From JAGHAJ01 sp964559865 [NCBI: uncultured Synergistota bacterium] (GTDB lineage: Bacteria > Synergistota > JAGHAJ01), in NCBI GenBank assembly GCA_964559865.1, contig CAZLJD010000006.1, forward strand, positions 1-42,087: DNA of 42,087 nucleotides, written 5' to 3'. The position numbers were made by a program, and so were the translations under genes. Below, piece by piece: positions 8,141 through 16,445 of the stretch (positions are counted from its first letter, which is position 1; each line of letters starts with the position of its first letter). The notes beneath the pieces are model-generated. The model was given only the letters and a program-made list of their open reading frames with translations. It made no database searches and was not told the origin of the DNA.

Positions 8141-8881
8141 TTAGCTCATTCCACCATCTACATGAATAACCTGCCCAGATATATAAGAAGCGTCATCACC
8201 CGCAAGAAAGACAACCACTCTTGCGACATCCTCTGGTTTACCCGTCCTTCTGAGAGGTATCATAGATTTAAATGTCTCTTTCACTTTATCGTTCAGCACA
8301 TCTGTCATATCTGTCTCTATAAAACCAGGTGCAACTGCATTAACCGTAATATTTCTACTACCGACTTCCTTAGCAAGTGACTTGGTAAACCCTATAATAG
8401 CTGCCTTGGTAGCCGCATAGTTAGTCTGTCCAGCATTACCCATCTCTGCAACAACAGAAGACATGTTTATCACTCTACCCCACCGCTTTTTCAACATATA
8501 AGGTATAGCCTCTTTGGTACACAAGAAAACACTGTACAGGTTCGTTCTCATAACAACATCCCACTCTTCTGGTTTCATTCTGACAAAGATGTTGTCCTTG
8601 GTAATACCTGCATTATTCACAAGTATATCAACTCCTCCAAACTCATCAGCTACCTTAGAAAACATCATCCTAACCTCTTCCTCATCCCCCACATCCGCTT
8701 TAACTGCAATTACATTCCCTCCAAAACCCCTGATCGCAGCTACAACCTCATCCGCCTTTTCCTTGCTTCTGTTGTAATTAACCACAACAGAAGCCCCCGC
8801 TCTCGCAAGCTCAACTGCAATTGCCCTTCCTATGCCTCTTGAGGCTCCAGTAACAAGGGCTACTTTTCCAGATAGAGACAT
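8141..8881 (-). CDS. fabG: 3-oxoacyl-ACP reductase
   Basis: The 246-residue short-chain dehydrogenase has TGASRGIG for NADP(H) binding at residues 11-18, NNAG at 89-92, and the catalytic Ser142, Tyr155 and Lys159 (VINMSSV, then NYAATKAA). It also has the FabG-type PGFIETDMT stretch. It reduces 3-oxoacyl-ACP to 3-hydroxyacyl-ACP. The start is the ATG at 8881, which begins [10 protein letters not shown] and has AGAGGAGG 8 bases before it. A longer frame to 8932 only adds sequence that overlaps fabD. One base separates it from the fabD stop. Confidence 0.96.
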   Translation of the reverse strand: MSLSGKVALVTGASRGIGRAIAVELARAGASVVVNYNRSKEKADEVVAAIRGFGGNVIAVKADVGDEEEVRMMFSKVADEFGGVDILVNNAGITKDNIFVRMKPEEWDVVMRTNLYSVFLCTKEAIPYMLKKRWGRVINMSSVVAEMGNAGQTNYAATKAAIIGFTKSLAKEVGSRNITVNAVAPGFIETDMTDVLNDKVKETFKSMIPLRRTGKPEDVARVVVFLAGDDASYISGQVIHVDGGMS

Positions 8882-8882
8882 T

Positions 8883-9836
8883 TTACTGACCTCCTCTAAA
8901 AAAATCAAGGGCAGATTTGATAGTATCCACATCGCCTACATTCACAACTGCCACCTTCCTGTCTATCTTCTTAATGAGCCCCTTCAAGACCTTACCTGCA
9001 CCCAACTCCGCAAAGCTATCTACACCATCTCTAATCAATCTCAACACACTATCTTCCCAGAGAACGGGTTTATACATCTGTTGAACGAGCAAGGAGCGTA
9101 TCTTCTCTGCCTCCGTAACATAATCCGCAGTAACATTAGACACAACAGGTACTTTACTATCGCTAAAGCTAACCTTACTTATTTCATCTGCAAGTCTTTC
9201 TGCCGCTGGTTTCATGAGAGAGCTATGAAACGGTGCAGAGACGGGAAGCATAACAGCCTTTTTTGCCCCTGCCTGTTTGGCAAGCTCAACTGCCTTTTCC
9301 ACCGCTCCCACATGTCCAGATATAACTATCTGCACAGGTGAGTTATAATTAACAGGTTCTACAACTCCAAAAGAAGATGCCTCATTACAGATTTCAACTA
9401 CTTTTTGTCTTTGGAGTCCCATAATGGCTGCCATCGTTCCCTCACCAAGGGGCACAGCGTCCTGCATAAACTCCCCTCTCTTCCTCACCAACCTCACCGC
9501 ATCCTCAAATGATATAGCTCCCCCCACTACCAGCGCTGTATACTCACCAAGACTATGTCCTGCTAGTGCAAAAGGATTCAAAGCAGCACCAAGCTCCTGT
9601 CTCAAAACGGTATACACAGCGTAACTGACCGTCAATAGCGCCGGCTGGGTATTATACGTTTTCTTGAGCTCCTCTTCAGGCCCATTAAAGCACATCTCCG
9701 TTATAGAGAAACCAAGGGCATCATCTGCGTCTCTGAAAACCCTCTTTGCCACATCAAAGTTATCGTAGATGTCTTTCCCCATACCAACATACTGAGAACC
9801 TTGACCGGGAAAAACCAACGCAAACCTACTTGCCAT
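8883..9836 (-). CDS. fabD: Malonyl-CoA:ACP transacylase
   Basis: The 317-residue protein begins with the FPGQGSQYVGMG motif and has the nucleophile Ser95 in AGHSLGEYTAL. The catalytic His is in the PVSAPFHSSLM stretch near residue 200, and the C-terminus carries the usual FAELGAGKVLKGL motif. It moves malonyl groups from CoA to ACP, supplying FabH and FabF. In this operon it sits between fabK and fabG, a common order in Firmicutes-type clusters. Confidence 0.96.
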   Translation of the reverse strand: MASRFALVFPGQGSQYVGMGKDIYDNFDVAKRVFRDADDALGFSITEMCFNGPEEELKKTYNTQPALLTVSYAVYTVLRQELGAALNPFALAGHSLGEYTALVVGGAISFEDAVRLVRKRGEFMQDAVPLGEGTMAAIMGLQRQKVVEICNEASSFGVVEPVNYNSPVQIVISGHVGAVEKAVELAKQAGAKKAVMLPVSAPFHSSLMKPAAERLADEISKVSFSDSKVPVVSNVTADYVTEAEKIRSLLVQQMYKPVLWEDSVLRLIRDGVDSFAELGAGKVLKGLIKKIDRKVAVVNVGDVDTIKSALDFFRGGQ

Positions 9837-9849
9837 TCTCCTTAACCCC

Positions 9850-10791
9850 CTAAAGCAGGTTGTAAAGCTTCTTTATAGTCTTTTCTGCATCTGCCATGAT
9901 CTCTTCGATAATCTCCTTAACAGGCTTTATATCCTTAATCATACCAGATATTTGTCCCGCCATCACAGAACCCCACTCAACATCTCCATCCTCAACAGCT
10001 GCACGCAGTCTACCAGTACCAAGCTTTTCATACTCCTCAAAAGGTGCACACCTCTTCTCCAGCTTCTCGAATTCTCTCGAAAGCCTGTTCCTTAAAGCCC
10101 TCACAGGATGGCCAGTAGCCCTTGCAGTAACAACTGCGTCTCTATCTCCAGCCTTGATTATAGCCTCCTTGTACCTCTCGTGGGCAGGGCTCTCCACAGA
10201 GCATACAAATCGTGTTCCCATCTGTATTCCCTCCGCTCCGAGGGCAAATGCAGCAGCAACACCCCTTCCGTCTGCTATGCCACCTGCAGCAATAACAGGG
10301 ATACTCACTGCATCAACCACCTGAGGCAACAAAGCCATCGTACCCAACTCACCTATATGCCCCCCACTCTCCGTGCCTTCAGCGATCACAGCATCTGCTC
10401 CCTGCCTCTCAACCCTCTTTGCATGATAAACAGATGCCACAACCGGTATAACCTTAGACCCTATCTCCTTAGCACGACTTATGACCTTTTGTGGACTACC
10501 TGCACCCGTCGTTATCACAGGTACCCTCTCCCTCATAGCTATCTCTATTATGTCGTCCACAAATGGGGAGAGTAACATGATATTGGCACCATACGGTTTG
10601 TCAGTAAGTTCTTTTATCTTCCTTATCTCCTGCTCAAATATCTCGGGTGGCATGTTTCCAGCTCCAACTATGCCAAGTCCACCAGCATTAGACACAGCAG
10701 CAGCCAGCTGCGCTTTTGCCACCCATGCCATACCCCCCTGAAGAATAGGGTACCTTATTCCAAGAAGTTCATTAACCCTCGTAGGTTTCAA
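9850..10791 (-). CDS. fabK: Enoyl-ACP reductase II (FMN-dependent, FabK)
   Basis: The 313-residue TIM-barrel flavoprotein belongs to the nitronate monooxygenase/FabK family. It has YPILQGGMAWVA at the start, GTESGGHIGE with His145 (His144 in the pneumococcal enzyme), and FMN phosphate-binding AAGGIADGRGVAAAFALGA and GIQMGTRF. Inside a fab operon this is the last step of each elongation round, and no fabI is seen here. The start is TTG 10791, 8 bases after GGAGG in TAGGAGGTGA. The upstream GTG at 10800 is part of that ribosome site and is an unlikely start. Confidence 0.93.
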   Translation of the reverse strand: MKPTRVNELLGIRYPILQGGMAWVAKAQLAAAVSNAGGLGIVGAGNMPPEIFEQEIRKIKELTDKPYGANIMLLSPFVDDIIEIAMRERVPVITTGAGSPQKVISRAKEIGSKVIPVVASVYHAKRVERQGADAVIAEGTESGGHIGELGTMALLPQVVDAVSIPVIAAGGIADGRGVAAAFALGAEGIQMGTRFVCSVESPAHERYKEAIIKAGDRDAVVTARATGHPVRALRNRLSREFEKLEKRCAPFEEYEKLGTGRLRAAVEDGDVEWGSVMAGQISGMIKDIKPVKEIIEEIMADAEKTIKKLYNLL

Positions 10792-10803
10792 ACAGTTCAC
10801 CTC

Positions 10804-11799
10804 CTACCACTCAAATATTATTGCGCCATATGTCATACCAGAACCAAAACTTACCAGAAGTATCTTATCACCCTTCTTAACCCTTCGGTCTCTCACTATC
10901 TCGTCAAGCGCAATCGGTATAGTAGCTGCAGAGGTATTCCCATACTTGTCAAGATTCACCACAACTCTGTCCATCTCCTTTATCTTTAACCTTTTAGCCA
11001 CACTATCTATTATCCTAATGTTTGCCTGGTGAAATATAAACCAGTTTATATCATCTATCTCCAAATTGGCACCCTTTATGACCTCATTCAGAAATGGAGG
11101 GATCTCTTTCAAGGTAAACTTAAACACATCGTTACCTTTCATAAAGACAAAGTGCTTTTTCTTTCTGAGTGTCTCCTCAGACGCAGGCATCTTAGCAAGC
11201 CCTGCAGGAAGCTCTATAAGATCCGCAAAATGACCATCTGCTCTCAAATCAACTGTGATTATTCCACCTTCCTCCACTGGCTTCATAATCACCGCACCAG
11301 CACCGTCACCAAAGAGCACACAGGTATTCCTGTCCTCCCAATTTATAACTCTGGACAGTGTCTCAACCCCTATAACGAGGACATTATCCCACATTCCAGT
11401 AGCTATTGCTTGAGCAGCTACTGCCATTGCATAAACACTACCAGTACAGCCAGCCTGTAAGTCGAATGCTGCTGCACGCTTCTTCATCCCAAGGAGTGCC
11501 TGTACCCTACAGGCTGTAGCAGGAAAGAGGGTATCTGGTGAATTCGTCCCCACAATTATAGCATCTATATCATCGGGTTTCATACCAGCCATCTGGAGCG
11601 CCTTGCTCGCAGCTTCTGCAGACATAGTGGAAGAGACTTCATTCTCAGACGCAATCCTCCTCTCCTTTATCCCGGAACGCGTAGTTATCCACTCATCAGA
11701 GGTATCCACCATTTTCTCCAAGTCAGCATTAGTAAGCACCTTTTCAGGTAGATAAGAACCTGTTGCAACTATTCCCACTCTTCTCGGAAATGTCAACAT
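10804..11799 (-). CDS. fabH: 3-oxoacyl-ACP synthase III (KAS III)
   Basis: The 331-residue enzyme has the FabH triad: Cys118 in DLQAGCTGSVYA, His in FIFHQANIRI and Asn in KYGNTSAAT, plus the GSGMTYGAIIFEW end. It starts fatty-acid synthesis by joining acyl-CoA to malonyl-ACP. Branched acyl-CoA primers, which the nearby oxoacid oxidoreductase could make, are a possible link but not shown. The ATG at 11799 shares one base with the plsX stop (TGATG); a TTG one codon upstream is the alternative. Confidence 0.96.
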   Translation of the reverse strand: MLTFPRRVGIVATGSYLPEKVLTNADLEKMVDTSDEWITTRSGIKERRIASENEVSSTMSAEAASKALQMAGMKPDDIDAIIVGTNSPDTLFPATACRVQALLGMKKRAAAFDLQAGCTGSVYAMAVAAQAIATGMWDNVLVIGVETLSRVINWEDRNTCVLFGDGAGAVIMKPVEEGGIITVDLRADGHFADLIELPAGLAKMPASEETLRKKKHFVFMKGNDVFKFTLKEIPPFLNEVIKGANLEIDDINWFIFHQANIRIIDSVAKRLKIKEMDRVVVNLDKYGNTSAATIPIALDEIVRDRRVKKGDKILLVSFGSGMTYGAIIFEW

Positions 11800-12794
11800 C
11801 AATTACCATCTCCTTCCGAAAGTCTTCTACCTATCTTCTCAACTCCACCCTGCTCATGGAAGTACTTTGCCACCTTCACAGCATTACTTATAGCAAGTGC
11901 CTTAGACTTTCCATGCGCTATGACTACAACTCCATTTATGCCCAACAAAGGAACTCCACCATACTCCTCATAGTTAAAATCCTTCCAAAGGTCTTTCAGC
12001 ATTGGAAGCATAAATATCATGCCTATCTTCGGCCAGAACCTATAGGATATTTCCTCCTGAAGCAATTTATACAATCCTTCTGCAACACCCTCTATAAACT
12101 TGAGCATAATATTGCCAACAAACCCATCACATACCACTATATCCGCAGCACCCGCCGGAACATCTCCACCCTCTATATTCCCTATAAAGTTAACAGGTGC
12201 TTCCTTCAATAGCGGATACGTATCAAGGACCAGCTTGTTGCCTTTCTTTTCTTCCGACCCTATGGTAAGAAGTCCTACAGAGGGTCTCTCCTTATGCAGG
12301 ATTGTCTCCATATAAACAGTCCCCATTATCGCAAACTGAACCAAATACTCAGGTTTGCAATCCACATTGGCACCAACATCTATAAGCAGAGACCTACCCT
12401 TCAATGTGGGCATCAACACACCAAGAGCAGGCCTCAAGACACCCTTTATTCTACCTATCTTCATCAGTGCAGTAGCTGAAACAGCACCGGTATTACCAGC
12501 AGAAACAAATGCCTGCACATCACCTCTTTTCAGCATCGAAAGACCCTTAGAAATAGAGGAGTCCTCTCTTTTCAACGCCTGCGTTGGCTTTTCGTCCATA
12601 GAAACCACATCTCTGGCATCCACTACATCTATAAACTTTTTATCCCCTTCAAGGCTGTCTAATATCTCCCTGACTTTATCCTCGACACCCACCAACACAA
12701 CCTCATCACCAAGCTCCTCCGATGCCCAAAGAGCTCCCTTTACAACCTCAAAAGGAGCATAATCTCCCCCCATAGCATCAACCGCTATTCGCAT
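11799..12794 (-). CDS. plsX: Phosphate acyltransferase PlsX
   Basis: The 331-residue protein begins MRIAVDAMGGDYAP, the PlsX hallmark, and has LLIDVGANVDCKPEYLVQFA and GNIEGGDVPAGAADIVVCDGFVGN in the expected places. It converts acyl-ACP to acyl phosphate, the acyl donor for PlsY in phosphatidic acid synthesis. The ATG at 12794 is chosen over an upstream start at 12812 because of the conserved N-terminus and the GGAGGAGG site 8 bases before it. Its start lies inside the fapR 3' end (17-base overlap), as expected for translational coupling. Confidence 0.96.
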   Translation of the reverse strand: MRIAVDAMGGDYAPFEVVKGALWASEELGDEVVLVGVEDKVREILDSLEGDKKFIDVVDARDVVSMDEKPTQALKREDSSISKGLSMLKRGDVQAFVSAGNTGAVSATALMKIGRIKGVLRPALGVLMPTLKGRSLLIDVGANVDCKPEYLVQFAIMGTVYMETILHKERPSVGLLTIGSEEKKGNKLVLDTYPLLKEAPVNFIGNIEGGDVPAGAADIVVCDGFVGNIMLKFIEGVAEGLYKLLQEEISYRFWPKIGMIFMLPMLKDLWKDFNYEEYGGVPLLGINGVVVIAHGKSKALAISNAVKVAKYFHEQGGVEKIGRRLSEGDGN

Positions 12795-13377
12795 TGTATT
12801 CGCCTCCTCCATCGTTGGAAAAAGCCATCAACGATACAACAATAAACCTACCAACAAACACTTCCCTATTACCAACTCTCGTGTGGACGGAAACGAGATA
12901 CTTATTACCCTTCTTCTTAGCTACCCTTGCCTTCGCTATAAGCCTCTCACCACCCGTGACCGTCCCCTTATATCTAACCCTTGCAGACCCAGTCACCACC
13001 ACATCTGCCTCTATAAGCGCTATAGCAAGAGAATTTGCCTGTGCAAAGATGTACTCTGCTCCTACCACATTGCTCTTGCTCAACACCATCTCCGGCGTCG
13101 TCTCAAGGATAGAGATCCCCCTGACATTCGGCTCTAAATCTACCAGTTCACCAATGAGCTCCTCCTCCTCCAGAGACTTAAGCCTCTTATGTGCCGCAGA
13201 CGCAAGGTCTTTAAGTCTCTGTCTGAGTTCTGGAATACCAAGACGAGAGCGATACAACCTCACAGTAGCTACGCTAACCCCCAACTCTTCCGCCAAGTCC
13301 CTATCCGTATACAGAGGGTTTTCATCAAGTAACCTCTTTAATGCGCTCTCCTTACGCCTGACACGACTATATGCCAC
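12778..13377 (-). CDS. fapR: FapR, malonyl-CoA-responsive repressor of lipid synthesis
   Basis: The 199-residue protein joins an N-terminal helix-turn-helix (about 20-48, DRDLAEELGVSVATVRLYRSR) to a hot-dog fold effector domain. The latter includes FAQANSLAIALIEADVVVTGSARVRY and ends GRFIVVSLMAF. This arrangement is FapR, which binds fab-gene operators as a dimer and lets go when malonyl-CoA binds the hot-dog domain. It is the first gene of the plsX-fab operon, and a FapR-like operator overlaps its own promoter. The start is a GTG with TAGGAGGG ahead. FapR is classically a Firmicutes regulator; here it sits with outer-membrane genes in the same window. Confidence 0.93.
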   Translation of the reverse strand: MAYSRVRRKESALKRLLDENPLYTDRDLAEELGVSVATVRLYRSRLGIPELRQRLKDLASAAHKRLKSLEEEELIGELVDLEPNVRGISILETTPEMVLSKSNVVGAEYIFAQANSLAIALIEADVVVTGSARVRYKGTVTGGERLIAKARVAKKKGNKYLVSVHTRVGNREVFVGRFIVVSLMAFSNDGGGEYNANSG

Positions 13378-13411
13378 AACAAACCCTCCTACAATTTATT
13401 ACCACCTACTA

Positions 13412-13428
13412 ATAGTATCAGGTGATAA
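13412..13428 (-). promoter_or_regulatory. Candidate FapR operator
   Basis: On the minus strand the 17-base site reads TTATCACCTGATACTAT. As I recall the Bacillus FapR consensus (TTAGTACCTGATACTAA), it differs at only three positions. It contains the inverted repeat TATC-ACCT-GATA. It begins within the -10 box of the fapR promoter and runs over the likely start point, where bound FapR would block polymerase. Confidence 0.82.
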
Positions 13429-13455
13429 TTTACCACGACGAGACATGATTGTCAA
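13427..13455 (-). promoter_or_regulatory. Promoter of the fapR-plsX-fab operon
   Basis: A consensus -35 box TTGACA (13450-13455) and a -10 box TAAATT (13427-13432) are separated by 17 bases on the minus strand, about 50 bases before the fapR GTG. The FapR-like operator overlaps the -10 box. Confidence 0.85.
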
Positions 13456-13501
13456 GGTAGAAATTTACCTGTCCTAAGAACCTCAATTGCCCTACACACC
13501 C

Positions 13502-13530
13502 TTGACAGCAATCCCATCAAGTCTTATAAT
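13502..13530 (+). promoter_or_regulatory. Perfect-consensus sigma-70 promoter for the iclR-oxidoreductase-kinase unit
   Basis: TTGACA (13502-13507) and TATAAT (13525-13530) are exactly 17 bases apart, matching the bacterial consensus at every position. The iclR ATG follows 46 bases after the -10 box. A promoter this strong usually needs a repressor, and the palindrome just downstream fits that. Confidence 0.9.
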
Positions 13531-13543
13531 TTATATAGAGAAT

Positions 13544-13553
13544 TGAAATTTCA
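13544..13553 (+). promoter_or_regulatory. Candidate IclR-type operator palindrome
   Basis: TGAAATTTCA is a perfect 10-base palindrome starting 13 bases after the -10 box, near +7. IclR-family sites are often palindromes with TGAAA/TTTCA or TGGAAA/TTTCCA arms, so this is a plausible autoregulatory site. It is flanked by two similar ATATAGA-type words (13532-13540 and 13554-13562). Binding by the adjacent regulator is inferred. Confidence 0.55.
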
Positions 13554-13576
13554 CATATAGAATTAAGGTGAAGCAG

Positions 13577-14359
13577 ATGAAAAAAGAAACAAAACAAGAG
13601 ATTAATAGGGAGTATGTGCTCAATTCAGTGGACAACGCACTGGCTCTCTTGGAGTGCTTCGAAGAAGGCAATCATGAACTAAGCGTCCCGGAAATAGCAG
13701 AAAAGTTAAAACTATCAAAGAGCAGTACTTACAGGATTGCCTATACACTGTGGGTACGAGGTTACCTTGTAAAAAACGAAGATACTCACCGCTACAGGCT
13801 CGGCTACAAGATATTAACTCTCAGTGCTGCAATGAGAAAGAGTTCAAACCTAATTCAAGAGGTACGCCCCTACCTGAAGAAACTAATGGAAAAAACTGGA
13901 GAAACTGCACACCTTGCCGTACTGTACGACAACATGTCAACATTCATAGAAAAGATCGAAAGCCCAAAAACGATACAGATGAGTTCTGCTGTCGGAGCAA
14001 GACTACCCGCTTATTGCAGTGCCACTGGCAAGGTATTACTATCTGGTATCTCCGAAGAAGAACTGGAAAGATATTTAAAGGAAACAGAGTTAAAGAGATT
14101 CACACCAGCCACAATCACTAATGCAGAAAAACTAAAAGAGGAAATCAAAACCATTAAAAGGCAGGGTTATAGCATTGACAACGAAGAAACAGAAGAAGGA
14201 TTAATGTGTATCAGTGCACCTATAAAAGATCACAAAGGAGATGTTATTGCTGCTATCAGTATTTCCGGCCCTGCAACAAGACTAAAAAAACGCAAGAAGG
14301 AACACATCAAAGAAGTAACAACAATCGCTCACCAAATCTCCTCAAGCATCACGCTATAG
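13577..14359 (+). CDS. IclR-family transcriptional regulator
   Basis: The 260-residue protein has an N-terminal winged helix-turn-helix (about 15-75: VPEIAEKLKLSKSSTYRIAYTL, then a wing with HRYRLGYKIL). The IclR effector-binding domain follows, with the family stretches LPAYCSATGKVLLSGISEEE and GYSIDNEETEEGLMCISAPI. It is the first gene of the plus-strand cassette, and the genes behind it point to control of 2-oxoacid or acyl-CoA catabolism. The effector is unknown. The ATG at 13577 lies 8 bases after AAGG and is preferred to a GTG three codons upstream that overlaps that site. Confidence 0.92.
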   Translation: MKKETKQEINREYVLNSVDNALALLECFEEGNHELSVPEIAEKLKLSKSSTYRIAYTLWVRGYLVKNEDTHRYRLGYKILTLSAAMRKSSNLIQEVRPYLKKLMEKTGETAHLAVLYDNMSTFIEKIESPKTIQMSSAVGARLPAYCSATGKVLLSGISEEELERYLKETELKRFTPATITNAEKLKEEIKTIKRQGYSIDNEETEEGLMCISAPIKDHKGDVIAAISISGPATRLKKRKKEHIKEVTTIAHQISSSITL

Positions 14360-14428
14360 AAAAGCAAACAACCACAAACCAGTCCACAAAGAACCTAAAG
14401 TTCAGAAGATAAGGAGATGAATCGAATC

Positions 14429-14980
14429 ATGCTGAGACTAAAGTTCTACGGATTAGGAGGACAAGGGGTGGTAACAGCTGCTAAACTGTTTGCTACCGCA
14501 ATCTCACTGTACGAAGGCAAATACGCTATTACCGTTCCCTCATACGGTTACGAAAGAAGAGGAGCACCTGTTACAACAAGCGTTATCACAGATACTAATC
14601 CTGTACTGCTAAACTCCTTCGTGTACAACCCAGACATAGTTGTCGTGATAGATCACCGAGTAATCCAAAGAAACATAGACATTACTGAAGGGATAAGCAA
14701 AGATACCATACTTATCCTCAATACCGATGATCCCGATATCCTCAAATCATACAAAAAGTACGGCTTCGGCAGTATATACTACGCAAACGGCACCAGAATC
14801 GCCATCGAAAACACTGGTAAAGGCATACCAAACACTTCTATGCTGGGTACTCTTGCTGCTACCAAAATCGTCACAATCGAATCAATAAAGGCGGCTATAA
14901 AAGACAAATTCAAAGGCAAGGCAGGTGAGGTAAATGCAAAAGCTGCAGAAGAGGCATACAGACAAACCAACAAGGCATAG
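14429..14980 (+). CDS. 2-oxoacid:ferredoxin oxidoreductase, gamma subunit
   Basis: The 183-residue protein is the gamma (catalytic-domain III) subunit of the pyruvate/2-ketoisovalerate ferredoxin oxidoreductase family. It has LRLKFYGLGGQGVVTAAKLFA at the start, YGYERRGAPVTTSV in the middle and the NTSMLGTLAATK stretch before the C-terminal helix. With the next three genes it gives the four-subunit form common in anaerobic thermophiles. Substrate (pyruvate, branched-chain or other 2-oxoacid) cannot be read from this subunit. I took ATG 14429 because the upstream ATG at 14417 directly abuts the AAGGAG site. Confidence 0.9.
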   Translation: MLRLKFYGLGGQGVVTAAKLFATAISLYEGKYAITVPSYGYERRGAPVTTSVITDTNPVLLNSFVYNPDIVVVIDHRVIQRNIDITEGISKDTILILNTDDPDILKSYKKYGFGSIYYANGTRIAIENTGKGIPNTSMLGTLAATKIVTIESIKAAIKDKFKGKAGEVNAKAAEEAYRQTNKA

Positions 14981-15239
14981 AATATACGGTCCGGTTGCCA
15001 CAATCTTCGACAGCGAGAAAACAGGGACATGGAGGTTGGAAAGACCTGTTATAAACTACTCAGAGTGTATTAAGTGTGGGATATGTGAAATGTTCTGTCC
15101 CGGAGAAGTAATCACCATCAACCGCAACCAAAAAGAATGTATAATAATAGATTTAACCTACTGTAAAGGATGTGGAATATGTGCCAATGAGTGTCCTCAA
15201 GGCTGTATCAAAATGGTCCCCGAAGGAGGTGCTGTGTAA
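14934..15239 (+). CDS. 2-oxoacid:ferredoxin oxidoreductase, delta (ferredoxin) subunit
   Basis: The 101-residue product carries two 4Fe-4S motifs, CIKCGICEMFCP and CKGCGICANECP, each with the CxxCxxCxxxCP pattern. The preceding KTGTWRLERPVINYSEC is typical of the delta subunit of PorABCD/VorABCD enzymes. It carries electrons from the beta-subunit cluster to free ferredoxin. Its reading frame overlaps the gamma gene by 47 bases, longer than the usual junction, so a slightly later non-ATG start is possible. It ends directly against the alpha-subunit ATG with no gap. Confidence 0.92.
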   Translation: MQKLQKRHTDKPTRHRIYGPVATIFDSEKTGTWRLERPVINYSECIKCGICEMFCPGEVITINRNQKECIIIDLTYCKGCGICANECPQGCIKMVPEGGAV

Positions 15240-16445
15240 ATGGTATTCAAGATGTTAGATGGAAACGCAGCAGTAGCCGAAGCCATGAAACTGGCAAGGG
15301 TCGAGGTAATAGCAGCCTATCCTATTACTCCTCAAAGCCCCATCTCAGAGATACTTTCTGAGATGGTAGCCAAAGGTGAGCTAAAAGCAGAGTACCTCCC
15401 CGTTGAATCTGAGCATACAGCCCTATCAGCGGCAACAGCTGCCGAACTCACAGGTGCCAGAGCTGGCACTGCCACTGCATCAAACGGATTAGCTCTAATG
15501 CATGAAGTACTCGGAATGACTTCAGGAAATAGAGTCCCTCTTGTGATGGCCGTAGTCAATAGAGGTATAGCAGGACCATGGACACTGTGGTGTGACCATG
15601 GAGACGCTATGGCTCAAAGAGATATGGGATGGATGCAATTCTATTCTGAGAATGTCCAAGAAGTCTTAGATATCCAAATCATGGCTTACAAGATAGCAGA
15701 GCACAAAGATGTCTTACTACCGGCTATGGTCTGCTTAGACGGATTCTTTCTCTCACACTCAATGCAAAAGGTAGATGTTCCAGACCAAAATGAGGTAGAT
15801 CAATTCATAGGCCAATATACACCTCTAAATGCTCGATTAGACCCAGCCAACCCTATGTTCCTATGCAATGTAACGCTACCAAATGAGTTTACGGAAATGA
15901 GATACCAACAAAAGGTAGCCATGGACAATGCCCTAAAAGTCATTGCAGAAGTTCAAGAGGAATTTCATGCAAGATTTGGTAGAAGATATTCTTTAGTAGA
16001 AGGATATCAGACCAGAGATGCAGACGTAGTATTAGTCACAATAGGTTCTATGAGTGGCACTGCAAAGTATGTGGTAAACAAGTTCCGCATGGAGGGGAAA
16101 AAAGTAGGGGTAGCGAAGATAACCGTATTTAGACCATTCCCTGCTGAAAGCATAAGCAAGATGCTAAAAGACAAAAAAGTCATAGGCATACTCGACAGAA
16201 GTGCAGGATTAGGAGGAGATGGAGGACCTGTCTGGTGTGAGGTAACAGCAGCTCTGAAGAAAAGCAACTGTGATGTCAGATCCTACATAGGGGGACTAGG
16301 AGGTAGAGATATCTCTGAAGATACCATAGAAAGTATCTTTGATGAGTTATTGAGCATTGCTGAAGGAGTAAGGAAAAGCCATACTCAGTGGATAGACCTA
16401 AGAAAAGATGCCTTAAGCATCAGGGAGGTAACAGAGTATGTATGA
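15240..16445 (+). CDS. 2-oxoacid:ferredoxin oxidoreductase, alpha subunit
   Basis: The 401-residue protein is the alpha subunit. MLDGNAAVAEAMKLARVEVI leads into the YPITPQSPI motif (about 29-37), then VESEHTALSAATAAELTGAR and the C-terminal domain with LDRSAGLGGDGGPVWCEV. It pairs with the TPP-binding beta subunit to decarboxylate 2-oxoacids to acyl-CoA with ferredoxin as acceptor. ATG follows the delta stop directly. The neighbouring butyrate-kinase-family gene makes a branched-chain or short-chain 2-oxoacid as likely as pyruvate; motif reading alone cannot decide. Confidence 0.93.
   Translation: MVFKMLDGNAAVAEAMKLARVEVIAAYPITPQSPISEILSEMVAKGELKAEYLPVESEHTALSAATAAELTGARAGTATASNGLALMHEVLGMTSGNRVPLVMAVVNRGIAGPWTLWCDHGDAMAQRDMGWMQFYSENVQEVLDIQIMAYKIAEHKDVLLPAMVCLDGFFLSHSMQKVDVPDQNEVDQFIGQYTPLNARLDPANPMFLCNVTLPNEFTEMRYQQKVAMDNALKVIAEVQEEFHARFGRRYSLVEGYQTRDADVVLVTIGSMSGTAKYVVNKFRMEGKKVGVAKITVFRPFPAESISKMLKDKKVIGILDRSAGLGGDGGPVWCEVTAALKKSNCDVRSYIGGLGGRDISEDTIESIFDELLSIAEGVRKSHTQWIDLRKDALSIREVTEYV

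Noticed and set aside
12794-13477. A 227-codon plus-strand frame opposite fapR
   Set aside because: Antisense shadow of fapR; Ser/Thr/Leu-rich translation without domain features, and it would run through the fapR promoter and operator.
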